A DNA stretch of 64,000 bases from JAAXHB01 sp965214945 (GCA_965214945.1 OZ244029.1:2480001-2544000), one strand, 5' to 3'; positions 25,186 to 34,068 are shown, numbered from the stretch's first letter. The notes: generated by a model not told the origin, from the sequence alone. Numbers and translations: made by a program.

Positions 25186-26433
25186 TTATTCAGGGATACC
25201 GAAGCGGCTCAGGCCATAGGCATCGATGGCGTTGCCCCGCAGCACCTTGTAGCACTCCTCGGCGTTCATCCCGACAGCCGCGAACATCGAATGGGCCACC
25301 TTGCGAGAATGCGGGAAGGTGCCGTCGGAGTGCGGGTAGTCGGTCTCGAACAGTATCTGGCCCACACCGATGTCGTGGCGCTGTTTGAGGCCTACGAGGT
25401 CGTCGAAGATGCAGCCGTAAACGCGGCCTCGCACGATCTCGCTAGGCAACGGCCCGGCACCGCCGACACCGCCCCGGCCCTCCTTGAACACCGAGTCCAT
25501 GCGCTCCATCTGAAACGGCATCCATCCGACCTGGCTCTCAGCGTACGCGATCTTGATCTTGCCGAAGCGCTGCAGCGTGCCCGAGAACACCCAGTCCACC
25601 ATCGAGCCCTCAGCGTTCTGGGCGTACAGCGACATCGACGTGGCCAGCGGCGCGTCCGGCGAGGTGGCAGGCATCGACGACGACGATCCGATGTGCATCG
25701 AAACGGTTGTGTCGGTCTCCTCGCAGGCCTGCCACACGATGTCCCACTCCCCGGTGTACATCGAGGGCAGCCCCAGCTTTGAAGGGTTCTCCGAGAAGGC
25801 CACGGCGTGGCTGCCCTTGGCCGCGCAGCGCCGCACCTCGGCCGCGGCCAGTTCCCGGTCCCACAGTGGCATCAGCGTCAGCGGGATGAGCCGGCCCCGG
25901 CCGGCGCCGCCGCCCCAGTCGTCGATCATCCAGTCGTTGTAGATGCGCAGGCATTCCAAGGCGAGCTGCTTGTCGTTGCGCTCGAGGAAGCCCTGCCCGC
26001 AGAACCGGGGGAAGATGTTGGGGTAGTTGATCGCCGCCTCCACATGGTTGAGGTCCATGTCGGCGAGGCGGGCGGTCTGGTCGTAGGTGCCGGGTCGAAG
26101 GTCCTCATAGCGGGCGGCGACGTTGCGCTGCTGCTCTCGAGGCACGCCAGCGGGGCCGTGCAGAAATCCGGTGGGGGTAGCGCTGTCCTCGAAGAGCCAC
26201 AGATCACACCATTGGCCGTCGGGATCGTCCCGGTGGAAGCCGTAGTGGCCTCCCTCGAAGTGCAGCCTCACCTTCTCCTGGACTACACGGGGGCCGCGGG
26301 CGCGCAGGCTGGGGGACAGCTGCTGTTGCCACAGGTCTTTGGGCTCCATTACGTGGTCGTCTACGGAGATGATCAGCGGCAACTCCTCCAGCGGAGGCGT
26401 CACGTCTAAGGCCGCCGCCTCGCGGTCAGGCAT
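25186..26433 (-). CDS. Amidohydrolase-2 family metal-dependent hydrolase
   Basis: TIM-barrel hydrolase or decarboxylase of the ACMS-decarboxylase-like family; substrate unknown. The 415-residue product begins its barrel with IISVDDHVMEPKDLWQQQ, has AINYPNIFPRFCGQGF in the middle and ends with the metal-site region LFETDYPHSDGTFPHSRKVA. Many actinobacterial members act on aromatic or cyclic carboxylates. The start overlaps the upstream lipoprotein gene by 8 nt, so the two are probably cotranscribed. Confidence 0.8.
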   Translation of the reverse strand: MPDREAAALDVTPPLEELPLIISVDDHVMEPKDLWQQQLSPSLRARGPRVVQEKVRLHFEGGHYGFHRDDPDGQWCDLWLFEDSATPTGFLHGPAGVPREQQRNVAARYEDLRPGTYDQTARLADMDLNHVEAAINYPNIFPRFCGQGFLERNDKQLALECLRIYNDWMIDDWGGGAGRGRLIPLTLMPLWDRELAAAEVRRCAAKGSHAVAFSENPSKLGLPSMYTGEWDIVWQACEETDTTVSMHIGSSSSMPATSPDAPLATSMSLYAQNAEGSMVDWVFSGTLQRFGKIKIAYAESQVGWMPFQMERMDSVFKEGRGGVGGAGPLPSEIVRGRVYGCIFDDLVGLKQRHDIGVGQILFETDYPHSDGTFPHSRKVAHSMFAAVGMNAEECYKVLRGNAIDAYGLSRFGIPE

Positions 26434-26836
26434 CGCCGGCGGAGGTCAGCGATCTCGGCAGGCAGTCCCGGATGATCTGCTCCGCCTTGTCGTCCCAGTT
26501 GGCCTCCGCGGTCTCGCCCTCGTCGTCGTCCAGGTCGCTCGGGTTGGGTGCGTCGCGCAGCGCCTTGTCTAGCTCTTTGAACTCCTCGAAGTCGATCGCG
26601 TCTCGCAGTCCGTTGAACGTGCAGACGCACACGGCCTCGACGGCTGCCGGATTGAGGCCGTCGCCGGTGAGCGACTCGTTGGCGAGCTGGCAGGCGTCCA
26701 GGAAGTTCTCGCGCACCGCACCGGTCTCGTCGGCTTCTCGCCAGGAAGCAGGATCGGCGCTGGTGCCGCAGCCGGCCGCCGTGATTACCAGCGCCAACAC
26801 CGCGAGAGCTGATCCGGCTTTGCGGAATCCGTTCAT
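26426..26836 (-). CDS. Small lipoprotein of unknown function
   Basis: A 136-residue exported lipoprotein: signal SALAVLALVITAAGCG with lipobox Cys23. The mature part is acidic and helical, with four further Cys (DAC, VCVC, DCLP) that could form two disulfides outside the membrane, and KELDKALRDAPNPSDLDDDE as a charged linker. It is followed by the amidohydrolase with 8 nt overlap. A TAGCCT box ends 10 nt before the ATG, implying a very short leader. No family is recognised. Confidence 0.7.
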   Translation of the reverse strand: MNGFRKAGSALAVLALVITAAGCGTSADPASWREADETGAVRENFLDACQLANESLTGDGLNPAAVEAVCVCTFNGLRDAIDFEEFKELDKALRDAPNPSDLDDDEGETAEANWDDKAEQIIRDCLPRSLTSAGDA

Positions 26837-26844
26837 CTCGGTAG

Positions 26845-27570
26845 TCAGGCTAGCGGCTCAGCCTCAGCGCCCAATTCACGTGTACGGGTGAGCACGGCGT
26901 CGAGCATGGGCTCGGTGAGACGGCCGGTGAAGGTGTTCTGCTGGCTCACGTGATAGCTGCTGACCAGCGTCCGGCCGCCTCGCAACGGCGCCTCGACGCC
27001 GTGGCCGAACTTCGGGCAGCGCCCGTCGGCCAGCATCCTCCACATCACCTGATGCGCGAAGCCGCCGAGTGCCAGCACCACCCGCACGCCTGCCAACGTT
27101 TCCAGCTCGCGCCGCAGGTATCCCACGCAGGCGTCGCGCTCAGCGGCGGTGGGCCGGTTGCCAGGCGGCGCGCACTTCACCGGCGCAGAGATCCAGGCGC
27201 CGTGCAACTCCAAGCCGTCGCCTCGGCGCACTGATGTGGGCTGGCTGGCATAGCCGGCTCGGTGCAGCGCGGCATAGAGCCAGTCACCGGAGCGGTCTCC
27301 TGTGAACATTCGACCCGTGCGGTTGGCGCCGTGAGCGGCCGGCGCTAGTCCCACTACCAGCAGGTGGGCGTCCGGGTCGCCGAAGCCGGGCACGCCTCGT
27401 GCCCAGTAGACGTCGTCGCGGTAGGCGGCGCGCTTTTGGCGCCCTACCCGCTCGCGCCATTCCACGAGACGAGGGCATACCCGGCACGATGCCACCTCAG
27501 CCGCTATCAGATCAAGCGAGCGGCGTTTCGGCCCGGACGCACCGCTGCGCCCGCGGCCGGAGAACTCCAC
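26845..27570 (-). CDS. udgB: Uracil-DNA glycosylase family 5 (UdgB)
   Basis: Removes uracil and other deaminated bases from DNA in base-excision repair. The 241-residue product from GTG 27570 has four Cys for a 4Fe-4S cluster (Cys29, 32, 133, 148 in CRVCPRL, VKCAPPGNRPT and RDAC), motif A GLAPAAHGANRTGRMFTGD and motif B SYHVSQQNTFTGRLT. The QQN and His in motif B fit family 5. The GTG is exactly 7 nt from a TAGCCT box (27583-27578), which favours this start over longer frames. Confidence 0.9.
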   Translation of the reverse strand: MEFSGRGRSGASGPKRRSLDLIAAEVASCRVCPRLVEWRERVGRQKRAAYRDDVYWARGVPGFGDPDAHLLVVGLAPAAHGANRTGRMFTGDRSGDWLYAALHRAGYASQPTSVRRGDGLELHGAWISAPVKCAPPGNRPTAAERDACVGYLRRELETLAGVRVVLALGGFAHQVMWRMLADGRCPKFGHGVEAPLRGGRTLVSSYHVSQQNTFTGRLTEPMLDAVLTRTRELGAEAEPLA

Positions 27571-27576
27571 AGCGTT

Positions 27577-27583
27577 TAGGCTA
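27577..27583. promoter_or_regulatory. Palindromic TAGGCTA serving two divergent promoters
   Basis: Minus strand TAGCCT (27583-27578) lies 7 nt from the udgB GTG. The same 7-bp palindrome gives TAGGCT on the plus strand (27577-27582), which would start transcription about 9 nt before the ATG of the phosphatase gene at 27599. Confidence 0.5.
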
Positions 27584-27598
27584 CCTTGGCGCGAGTTT

Positions 27599-28351
27599 AT
27601 GAACCCGAGGACCGCAGTGGGCTCCGCCGATCCCAAAGCCCCCACTCCCGACTACGGCCGTGCCGGTGGCGCCGTCCGCTCGGACTCGCAAGCGTCGCAG
27701 AGCACCGCCGTGCTGCTGGTGCGCCACGGCGAGACGCCCACGACGGGCTCCGTGCTTCCGGGGCGCACACCTGGGCTTCACCTGGCGCCCGCCGGTGAAG
27801 CCCAGGCGCGGCGCGCTGCAGAGCGCATCTCAGCTCTGGGCAAGATCGCGGCGGTTTATTCCTCGCCGATGGAGCGCACCCTCGAGACAGCCAGTGTGAT
27901 TGCTCGAGCCTGTCGTCTGCGTGTTCGCTGGTGCGCTGGGCTCACCGAATGCGACTTCGGCGAGTGGACAGGCCGCGAGCTGAAGCACCTGCGCGAACGC
28001 GAAGAGTGGAAGGCAGTGCAGCGCAACCCCAGCGGGTTCCGATTCCCTGGGGGAGAGTCGTTCGCTGAGATGCAGGCCAGGGCCACCGGCGCGGTGGCCG
28101 ACATCGTCCGCAGGCATCCGGGCGAGGCGGTGGTGGCCGTGTCGCACGCCGATGTGATCAAGTCGGTGGTGGCCGCGGCCGTTGGCACGCCGCTTGATCT
28201 GTTCCAGCGGATCATGGTGTCTTTGTGCTCGATCTCGGTGATCGCGTACCGACCGGAAGGGCCGGTCGTACTGGCGGTAAACACCGCAGGCGACGGTCTC
28301 GACGGTCTCCGCGGTCTTGACGGCCTTAGCAGAACGAAGGCTTCGTCGTGA
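27599..28351 (+). CDS. Histidine phosphatase family protein (MSMEG_4193-like)
   Basis: Phosphoglycerate-mutase-like phosphatase; substrate unknown. The 250-residue product has an Ala/Ser-rich N-terminal 38 residues, then the phosphohistidine motif VLLVRHGETPTT (RHG at about 43-45), SSPMERTLETA, ECDFGEWTGREL and the second catalytic His in VAVSHADVIKSVV. The C-terminus ends in GDGLDGLRGLDGLS, a short repeat. It forms an operon with DUF3090 (GTGA overlap) and the SCO1664-like gene, a trio conserved in actinobacteria and often near mycothiol synthesis genes. The true start may be further downstream. Confidence 0.85.
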   Translation: MNPRTAVGSADPKAPTPDYGRAGGAVRSDSQASQSTAVLLVRHGETPTTGSVLPGRTPGLHLAPAGEAQARRAAERISALGKIAAVYSSPMERTLETASVIARACRLRVRWCAGLTECDFGEWTGRELKHLREREEWKAVQRNPSGFRFPGGESFAEMQARATGAVADIVRRHPGEAVVAVSHADVIKSVVAAAVGTPLDLFQRIMVSLCSISVIAYRPEGPVVLAVNTAGDGLDGLRGLDGLSRTKASS

Positions 28352-28836
28352 GCGAGTCGTTCTACTTCGAGGCGGTGGAGCTGTTCACCGTTGGAACGCT
28401 CGGACCGAAAGGCCAGCGCGCCTTCTACCTGCAGTGTCGAGCCGATGACGTGCTGGTGTCGCTGAAGCTCGAGAAGCAGCAGGCGGCGGCGCTGGGCGAG
28501 CACCTCGACCAGATGCTGAACCAGCTTCCTTCGACCGATGCGGGACCGCCTCCCGATGATCTCGACCTGCGTGAGCCGGTCGTGGAGGCCTGGACGATCG
28601 GCTCCATGGGCATCGCATACGACCGAGAGGGCGACCGTGTGGTGGTGGTGGCCGAGGAGTTCGTGGACGACCGGGACACCAATCCGGCGCATGCCCGGTT
28701 CATGCTGTCGCGCCCACAGGTGACGGCCCTGGTGGACAGGGTGCGCGCGGTCGTGGCGGCCGGCCGGCCGCCGTGCCCGTACTGCATGCGGCCGCTGGAG
28801 CCGGCCAACGGCGGCTGGTGCCCGTGCCACAACTGA
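28348..28836 (+). CDS. DUF3090 family protein
   Basis: Conserved actinobacterial protein of unknown function. The 162-residue product begins SESFYFEAVELFTVGTLGPK and has FYLQCRADDVLVSLKLEK, DRVVVVAEEFV and a C-terminal zinc-ribbon-like PPCPYCMRPLEPANGGWCPC with four Cys in two pairs. The GTG start overlaps the phosphatase stop by 4 nt and its end overlaps the start of the SCO1664-like gene, so translation is coupled. Confidence 0.88.
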   Translation: MSESFYFEAVELFTVGTLGPKGQRAFYLQCRADDVLVSLKLEKQQAAALGEHLDQMLNQLPSTDAGPPPDDLDLREPVVEAWTIGSMGIAYDREGDRVVVVAEEFVDDRDTNPAHARFMLSRPQVTALVDRVRAVVAAGRPPCPYCMRPLEPANGGWCPCHN

Positions 28837-29651
28837 CTGCGGCGCCTGCCGTGATATCGAAGACCACAAGCCGGGACGGTGGCGAGCCTCCCGGCCGCGC
28901 CGAACCTTCCAGCAGTAGCGAGTCGCCGTTCTTCGACCGTCCGCCGATCGAGCCGTGCCGGGCTGTGACGCTGCTGTCACACGGCGAGGTGTGCCTCATT
29001 GGGCGAATGCCCTACAGCTCCAACGCAACATTCTTGGTGGACATCCACCACGACGGGCTCCGGGCGCAGGCGATCTACAAGCCAGTACGCGGCGAGCGGC
29101 CACTGTGGGACTTTCCGCCGGGGCTGTGCCACCGCGAGGCGGGCGCTTTTGAGGTCGACAGGGCTCTGGGCTGGGGCGTGGTGCCGCCGACGGTGGTGCG
29201 TTCCGACCTGCCCCTGGACGAAGGGTCGCTGCAGTTGTTCATGCCGGCTGAGTTCTCCGAGCACTACTTCACGCTGGTGTCAGACCCGCGTCGCCGCCCG
29301 GCACTTCAGCGGATTTGCGCCCTCGACTTTGTGATCAACAACACCGACCGCAAATCCGGACACTGCCTGCTCGGAACCGACGGCGACGTGTGGGCCATCG
29401 ACAACGGCCTGTCATTTCATCACGACTTCAAGCTGCGCACCGTTATCTGGGACTTCGCCGGAGAGGAGCTGCCTCCAGATATGAGCCACGACCTGCGAGA
29501 TTTCACGCAGGCGGGTCTGCCGCCGTCGCTGATGGAGACGCTGACGAAGCGTGAGCGGTCCGCGGTGATGGCCCGCGCCGATGCGCTAGCGTCTGCAGGC
29601 CAGTTCCCCGTGGACGACACAGGGCGCCGCTGGCCCTGGCCGCTCGTCTAG
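28824..29651 (+). CDS. SCO1664 family protein (PI3/4-kinase-like fold)
   Basis: Conserved actinobacterial protein with a distant phosphatidylinositol-kinase-like or HipA-like fold. The product, about 275 residues from GTG 28824, has GEVCLIGRMPYSSNATFLVD, IYKPVRGERPLWDFPPGLCH (the likely ATP-binding Lys in IYKP), and the catalytic part DFVINNTDRKSGHCLL followed by VWAIDNGLSFH. The GTG overlaps the end of DUF3090 by 13 nt; the N-terminal 35 residues are Ser/Pro-rich and the exact start is uncertain. Activity is unproven. Confidence 0.8.
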   Translation: MPQLTAAPAVISKTTSRDGGEPPGRAEPSSSSESPFFDRPPIEPCRAVTLLSHGEVCLIGRMPYSSNATFLVDIHHDGLRAQAIYKPVRGERPLWDFPPGLCHREAGAFEVDRALGWGVVPPTVVRSDLPLDEGSLQLFMPAEFSEHYFTLVSDPRRRPALQRICALDFVINNTDRKSGHCLLGTDGDVWAIDNGLSFHHDFKLRTVIWDFAGEELPPDMSHDLRDFTQAGLPPSLMETLTKRERSAVMARADALASAGQFPVDDTGRRWPWPLV

Positions 29652-29711
29652 CCCAAGACTCCTGTTAGAGACGCCTGGAGAACTCTGCTCGGCAAGCTCT
29701 GCGCTAGGCCG

Positions 29712-30680
29712 CTAGCGAGATTCGAGGGCCTCGATCAGCTTCGGGAGCACCTTGTGCACATCACCGACCACACCCAGATCGGCGACAGAGAAGATAGGAG
29801 CCTCGGGATCCTTGTTCACCGCGACGATGTTCTTGGAGTTCTTCATCCCCACCAGATGCTGGGTGGCACCGGAGATGCCGCACGCTACATAGACCGTCGG
29901 CTTCACGACCTTGCCAGTCTGCCCGACTTGATAGCTGTAGGGCACCCAGCCGGCGTCGACGATTGCCCTGCTGGCTCCGGGCGCCCCGACCGTCGCCTTG
30001 GCCAGCCGCTCGATCATCGTGTACGCCTCAGCTGAACCGAGTCCTCGGCCGCCCGACACCACCACGGCCGCCTCGTCGAGCTTGGGGCCCTCGGACTCTT
30101 CTGCGAAGCGGTCGAGCACTGCGGCCTCGCCCGTCGCGCCCAGCTCGGGCACAACCAGATCGGCCACCGACGCGGGCGGGCCGCCCACGGGAGACGACTC
30201 GAACGACTTGGGCCGCACCAGCCATACGCCGGGCTTGTCACCAGTGAAGCGCGACACGACGTTGGTGGCACCGCCGAACACTGGCTCCATCCCCACTACG
30301 TGGTCGTCGCACAGCTCGAGCTCCACGACGTTTGACAGCACCGGCGCGTCGAGCTTAACCGACAGCCGGGCCGCCACGTCTCGTCCGTCGTAGGTGGTGC
30401 CCAACATAAACAGGTCCGGTGCAGACACCGCCCCGGACTCCAGCAAGGCGGCGACAGCAGAGGCCACCGACACGCCCTGCATGGCGTCGCCGAGGTCGCC
30501 CGTGGCGTGGACGGTGGCCGCTCCGTGGTCTCCCAGCTCAGCCGCGTGCGCTGAACCGTCGCCACCGAGGAACACCTCCACGGTGGAGGCCATCTCACGG
30601 GCCTTCGCCAGCATCTCCAGGGTGATCGTGGCCACGCCGCCGGCGTTGGCCTCGCCGAATGCCCAGATCTTGTCCAGCAT
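29712..30680 (-). CDS. etfA: Electron transfer flavoprotein alpha subunit
   Basis: FAD-binding half of the ETF dimer that collects electrons from acyl-CoA dehydrogenases. The 322-residue product starts MLDKIWAFGEANAGGVATIT. The C-terminal FAD domain has VVVSGGRGLGSAEAYTMIER, GASRAIVDAGWVPYSYQVGQ followed by TGKVVKPTVYVACGISGATQ, and KNIVAVNKDPEAPIF, the ETF alpha signature. A GAGG Shine-Dalgarno lies 8 nt before the ATG. etfB lies upstream across a 110-nt gap. Confidence 0.95.
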   Translation of the reverse strand: MLDKIWAFGEANAGGVATITLEMLAKAREMASTVEVFLGGDGSAHAAELGDHGAATVHATGDLGDAMQGVSVASAVAALLESGAVSAPDLFMLGTTYDGRDVAARLSVKLDAPVLSNVVELELCDDHVVGMEPVFGGATNVVSRFTGDKPGVWLVRPKSFESSPVGGPPASVADLVVPELGATGEAAVLDRFAEESEGPKLDEAAVVVSGGRGLGSAEAYTMIERLAKATVGAPGASRAIVDAGWVPYSYQVGQTGKVVKPTVYVACGISGATQHLVGMKNSKNIVAVNKDPEAPIFSVADLGVVGDVHKVLPKLIEALESR

Positions 30681-30713
30681 GTTTCGATCCTCGTCTCTCG
30701 CGGTTGCCGGGTT

Positions 30714-30775
30714 TGTCGTTGCCGTCGGGCTGCTTTCGTTGTCGTTGCCGTCGTTGCCGTCGTTGCCGTCGGGTT
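30714..30775. repeat. 9-bp tandem repeats GTCGTTGCC between etfB and etfA
   Basis: Three perfect GTCGTTGCC units at 30741-30767, plus another GTCGTTGCC at 30717-30725 followed by GTCGGG, the same sequence that ends the array. They lie in the 110-nt gap upstream of etfA on the minus strand. Slippage could change the spacing between the two etf genes. Confidence 0.7.
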
Positions 30776-30790
30776 AGTCGAGGGTCGGCC

Positions 30791-31570
30791 TCAGATGACC
30801 TTGACCTCTTCGAGGAAGGCGACTATGCGCTCGTGCGCGTTGCCTTCGTCGACCACCACCTCGCCCGCCGCACGCGCCGGCGCGTCCATGACCTTCACGA
30901 TCTGCTGGCCGCCGCCCGCCCAGCCGACCTGATCGGACGCGATGCCAAGATCGGCCAAGCCCAGCACGTCTACCGGCTTTCTCTTGGCTCCCATGATCCC
31001 TCTGAACGACGGGTACCTGGGCTCCACCACCCCCGCGGTGACCGACACGACCGCCGGGAGCGGGCACTCCACCAGGTCGGCACCGGCCTCTGTCTGGCGA
31101 CGCACGGTAGCCGTGCTGTCGGAGATCTCGACTGCCTTTGCGAAAGTCACCGACGGCATCTCTAACAGCTCCGCCACCTGAGCGGGCACCACACCGGTGT
31201 AGCCGTCGCTCGACTCGGTGGCGGCGAGAACCAGATCTGGCTCGGCGCGCGCGATCGCCGCGGCGAGCACTTTGGCGGTGCCGAGGGCGTCGGAGCCGGC
31301 CAGCGCTTCGTCGCTGACCAGCGTGGCCGAGTCGGCGCCCATCGCCAGCGCCGTGCGAATACCGCTGACCTCCCCTCGGGGTACCATCGACACTAGATGC
31401 ACCAAGCCGCCGCCAGCCGCGTCGACTAGCTGAAGGGCCATCTCGACGCCGTAGGAGTCGGATTCGTCAAGGATCAGCTTGGAATCACGCTGCAGCGTGT
31501 TCGTGTCGGGGTCGAGGGCGCCGGGGTCGGCCGGATCGGGAATCTGCTTCACGCAGACAACAACTCGCAT
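30791..31570 (-). CDS. etfB: Electron transfer flavoprotein beta subunit
   Basis: AMP-binding half of ETF. The product is 259 residues from ATG 31570 (MRVVVCVKQIPDPADPGALD), the usual N-terminus; a GTG at 31591 would add seven unlikely residues. It has LDESDSYGVEMALQL, DLVLAATESSDGYTGVVPAQ and the family signature region VECPLPAVVSVTAGVVEPRY. etfA follows downstream. ETF fits with the acyl-CoA type metabolism suggested by the AMACR-like and P450 genes in this window. Confidence 0.95.
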   Translation of the reverse strand: MRVVVCVKQIPDPADPGALDPDTNTLQRDSKLILDESDSYGVEMALQLVDAAGGGLVHLVSMVPRGEVSGIRTALAMGADSATLVSDEALAGSDALGTAKVLAAAIARAEPDLVLAATESSDGYTGVVPAQVAELLEMPSVTFAKAVEISDSTATVRRQTEAGADLVECPLPAVVSVTAGVVEPRYPSFRGIMGAKRKPVDVLGLADLGIASDQVGWAGGGQQIVKVMDAPARAAGEVVVDEGNAHERIVAFLEEVKVI

Positions 31571-31638
31571 AGCCCAAGTGTGCCACCTCACGACCGTAAA
31601 CCGCGCCCCGAGGTCGGCACCGGGCAGACTTGTGAGTG

Positions 31639-32550
31639 ATGCGGATACGGCTGCTCGTCAACTCGGTGGCTTCATCGGTAACCGCACGGCGCAGGGTGGT
31701 GATCCAGAAGGCGCTGTCGGCCGATCACGAAGTGACGCTCGCGGAGACCGCCCGGCGGGGCCACGCCATGCTCCTGGCGAGCGCCGCAGCCTCCGACGGC
31801 GCCGACCTTGTGGTAGTGCTTGGCGGCGATGGCACGCTGAATGAGGCCGCCAACGGCCTGGCGGGCACTGATACGGCACTGGCCGCGCTCCCCGGCGGGA
31901 GCACCAACGTGTTTGCCCGCATTATCGGCGTGCCCGACGACGCGATCGACGCGGCCGGATGGCTGCTCGACGCCCTCGACCGCGCCGCTGTGCGCCGGAT
32001 CGGGCTCGGGACCGCCGGAGGCCGGTACTTCCTGTTTCACTGTGGGGTGGGCTTCGACGCTGCGGTGGTGGAGAATGTGGAGCGCCGCGGCCCGTGGAAG
32101 CGCTGGGCCGGTCATCCGTTGTTCGTCTACTCCGCGGCTGCCACCTGGATGCGCCGCAGCAACAGGCACCGCCCGCCGATTCGGGTGCTCGACGGCGATG
32201 GCGAGCAGATGGCCAGCGGCCTCTTCACCGTCGCCCTCAACGCCAACCCCTACACCTATCTGGGCAGCCGCTCCTTCGATCTAGTCCCCGAGGCCACGCT
32301 CGATGCGCCCCTAGCAACTGTGACATTGTCGAGTCTCGCCCTGCACAAGCTGTTACCGGTGGCCGCCCGTGCGCTGGGTCGAGGCGATGTGCGACAACTT
32401 CGGGGCGTGACCGTCCACACCGGAGGTCGTCGCCTGCAGGTCGTCGCCGATCCGCCTGCGCCATATCAGCTAGACGGCGACTACCTAGGAGATGCTTCGC
32501 GTCTGGAGGTGAGCTGGGCACCAGACTCCCTGAGCCTCGTCTCCGGCTGA
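31639..32550 (+). CDS. Diacylglycerol kinase catalytic-domain protein
   Basis: Lipid kinase family (DAGK/YegS-like). The 303-residue product has the nucleotide-binding GADLVVVLGGDGTLNEAANG at about residues 54-73 and LPGGSTNVFARIIGVP, both family hallmarks. The second domain contains FHCGVGFDAAVVENVE and, near the end, QLDGDYLGDASRLEVSW. It may phosphorylate a lipid or a long-chain base; substrate unknown. The start could also be the GTG one codon upstream. It is transcribed away from etfBA across a 68-nt gap. Confidence 0.85.
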   Translation: MRIRLLVNSVASSVTARRRVVIQKALSADHEVTLAETARRGHAMLLASAAASDGADLVVVLGGDGTLNEAANGLAGTDTALAALPGGSTNVFARIIGVPDDAIDAAGWLLDALDRAAVRRIGLGTAGGRYFLFHCGVGFDAAVVENVERRGPWKRWAGHPLFVYSAAATWMRRSNRHRPPIRVLDGDGEQMASGLFTVALNANPYTYLGSRSFDLVPEATLDAPLATVTLSSLALHKLLPVAARALGRGDVRQLRGVTVHTGGRRLQVVADPPAPYQLDGDYLGDASRLEVSWAPDSLSLVSG

Positions 32551-32703
32551 TGTCGGGCTGATGTCGCCCGCGCTTCCGCCGGCGCGGGCAGGTCCAGGAA
32601 CCCCTGACAAGTTCCACAGATCGCGCTGAGCTTCGGTCACCACGATCTGGCCGTCAGAGTGGGTGACGCTAGAGATCGAACTCCGACGGTGGCGTCGAGA
32701 GCC

Positions 32704-34068
32704 TCAGGCGGTGCGCTCCACGTGGCCGCCGTAGCCGATGGTGCCGGAGGCCCCGGCGGCCGAGCCGAGCCGATCCATCGAAGCAGTGTTCAGCGACGGC
32801 GTGGGCGTGTAGGACACCGGAAGCGATTTGACGCCGCCGATGAAGTTCGAGCGCAGATAGCCGGGCTTGCCGACGGGACGGATATCGGGCATGCGTTCGG
32901 CGAGCGCCTTGAATATAAGCCGGATCTCCATTTTCGCGAGGTTGGCACCGAGGCAATAGTGAGGGCCGCCACCGCCGAAGCCGACGTGGTCGTTGGGGCG
33001 ACGCTCGATGTCGAACTGCCACGGGTTATCAAAGGCCCGGGGATCGCGATTGGCGGCGACATGCCACATCACCACCTTGTCACCAGCGGAGATCTTCACG
33101 TCGCCGATGGTGAAATCGCGCACCGCCTGACGACGGAAGTGCATCACTGGCGAAGCCCAGCGCACTATCTCGTCGACGGCTGTGCTCATGTAGCGGTCGG
33201 GGTCGGAAGCGAACTTGGCCCACTGGTCGGGGAAGTCGAAGAAGGCGAGCATCCCCCGGGTGATGGAGTTGCGGGTGGTCTCGTTGCCAGCCACGCACAA
33301 GATCAGAAAGAACATATCGAACTCGAGTTCGGTGAGCTTCTCGCCGTCTATGTCGGCGGCCAGCAGAGTGGTCACGATGTCGTCTGCGGGGCTGCCGCGG
33401 CGCTCGGTCTGCAGGGCGTGGGAGTAGCCGAACAGCTCGATCGAAGCTTCTTTGACGTCGTCGTCGCTGGTCACGAAGTCGGGGTCCTCGCGCCCGATGA
33501 AAGCGTTGGTCCACTTGAAGACGTATGACCTGTCGTCGATGGGGATGCCCATCATCTCAGCGATGGCTTGCAGCGGCAGCTCAGCTGAGATGTCGGTGAC
33601 GAAATCGCAGTGGCCCCGCTCGCAGACCCTGTCGAGGATGATGTCGGTGCGGTTGCGGAGATAGTCCTCGAGCAGGCCGATCATGCGGGGCGTGAAGCCG
33701 CGGTTGACGAGCTTGCGGTAGCGGGTATGGCGGGGCGGGTCCATGTCGATCAGCATGTGATCGCGTGAGAAGTTGCTGGACGCGTCGGTCATGTCGGGCT
33801 CGTGCATCTGCGTGCCGCTGTGATTGGAGGAGAACACGTCGGCTCGCCGGTTCACTTGCTTGAGGTGCTCGTGGCGGGTGATCGCCCAGTAGCCGGGCCC
33901 TTTGTCGCCTTCGTCAACCCAGTGGATGCCGGGGTCGGTTTCGCGCAACAGCGCTAGTGCCTTGTGATGATCCTGGCGCTGGAACATGTCGTGATCCCAG
34001 AGATCTACGCCCAGATCCGCGTGCGCGGCCCTCGTTTCGTGTGGCTGGCGTAGGGTCTTGACCGTCAT
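32704..34068 (-). CDS. Cytochrome P450 (CYP125/CYP142-like steroid-type)
   Basis: Heme monooxygenase. The product is 454 residues from ATG 34068 (MTVKTLRQPHETRAAHADLG), with GAGG 11 nt upstream. It contains HMLIDMDPPRHTRYRKLVNR (helix C), the I-helix oxygen motif CVAGNETTRNSI, the helix K pair DEIVRWASP and the heme loop FGGGGPHYCLGANLAKME with the Cys ligand. The SNFIGGVKSLPV ending and the overall pattern resemble actinobacterial P450s that oxidise cholesterol side chains or other hydrophobic carboxylates. No ferredoxin gene is adjacent. Confidence 0.88.
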   Translation of the reverse strand: MTVKTLRQPHETRAAHADLGVDLWDHDMFQRQDHHKALALLRETDPGIHWVDEGDKGPGYWAITRHEHLKQVNRRADVFSSNHSGTQMHEPDMTDASSNFSRDHMLIDMDPPRHTRYRKLVNRGFTPRMIGLLEDYLRNRTDIILDRVCERGHCDFVTDISAELPLQAIAEMMGIPIDDRSYVFKWTNAFIGREDPDFVTSDDDVKEASIELFGYSHALQTERRGSPADDIVTTLLAADIDGEKLTELEFDMFFLILCVAGNETTRNSITRGMLAFFDFPDQWAKFASDPDRYMSTAVDEIVRWASPVMHFRRQAVRDFTIGDVKISAGDKVVMWHVAANRDPRAFDNPWQFDIERRPNDHVGFGGGGPHYCLGANLAKMEIRLIFKALAERMPDIRPVGKPGYLRSNFIGGVKSLPVSYTPTPSLNTASMDRLGSAAGASGTIGYGGHVERTA

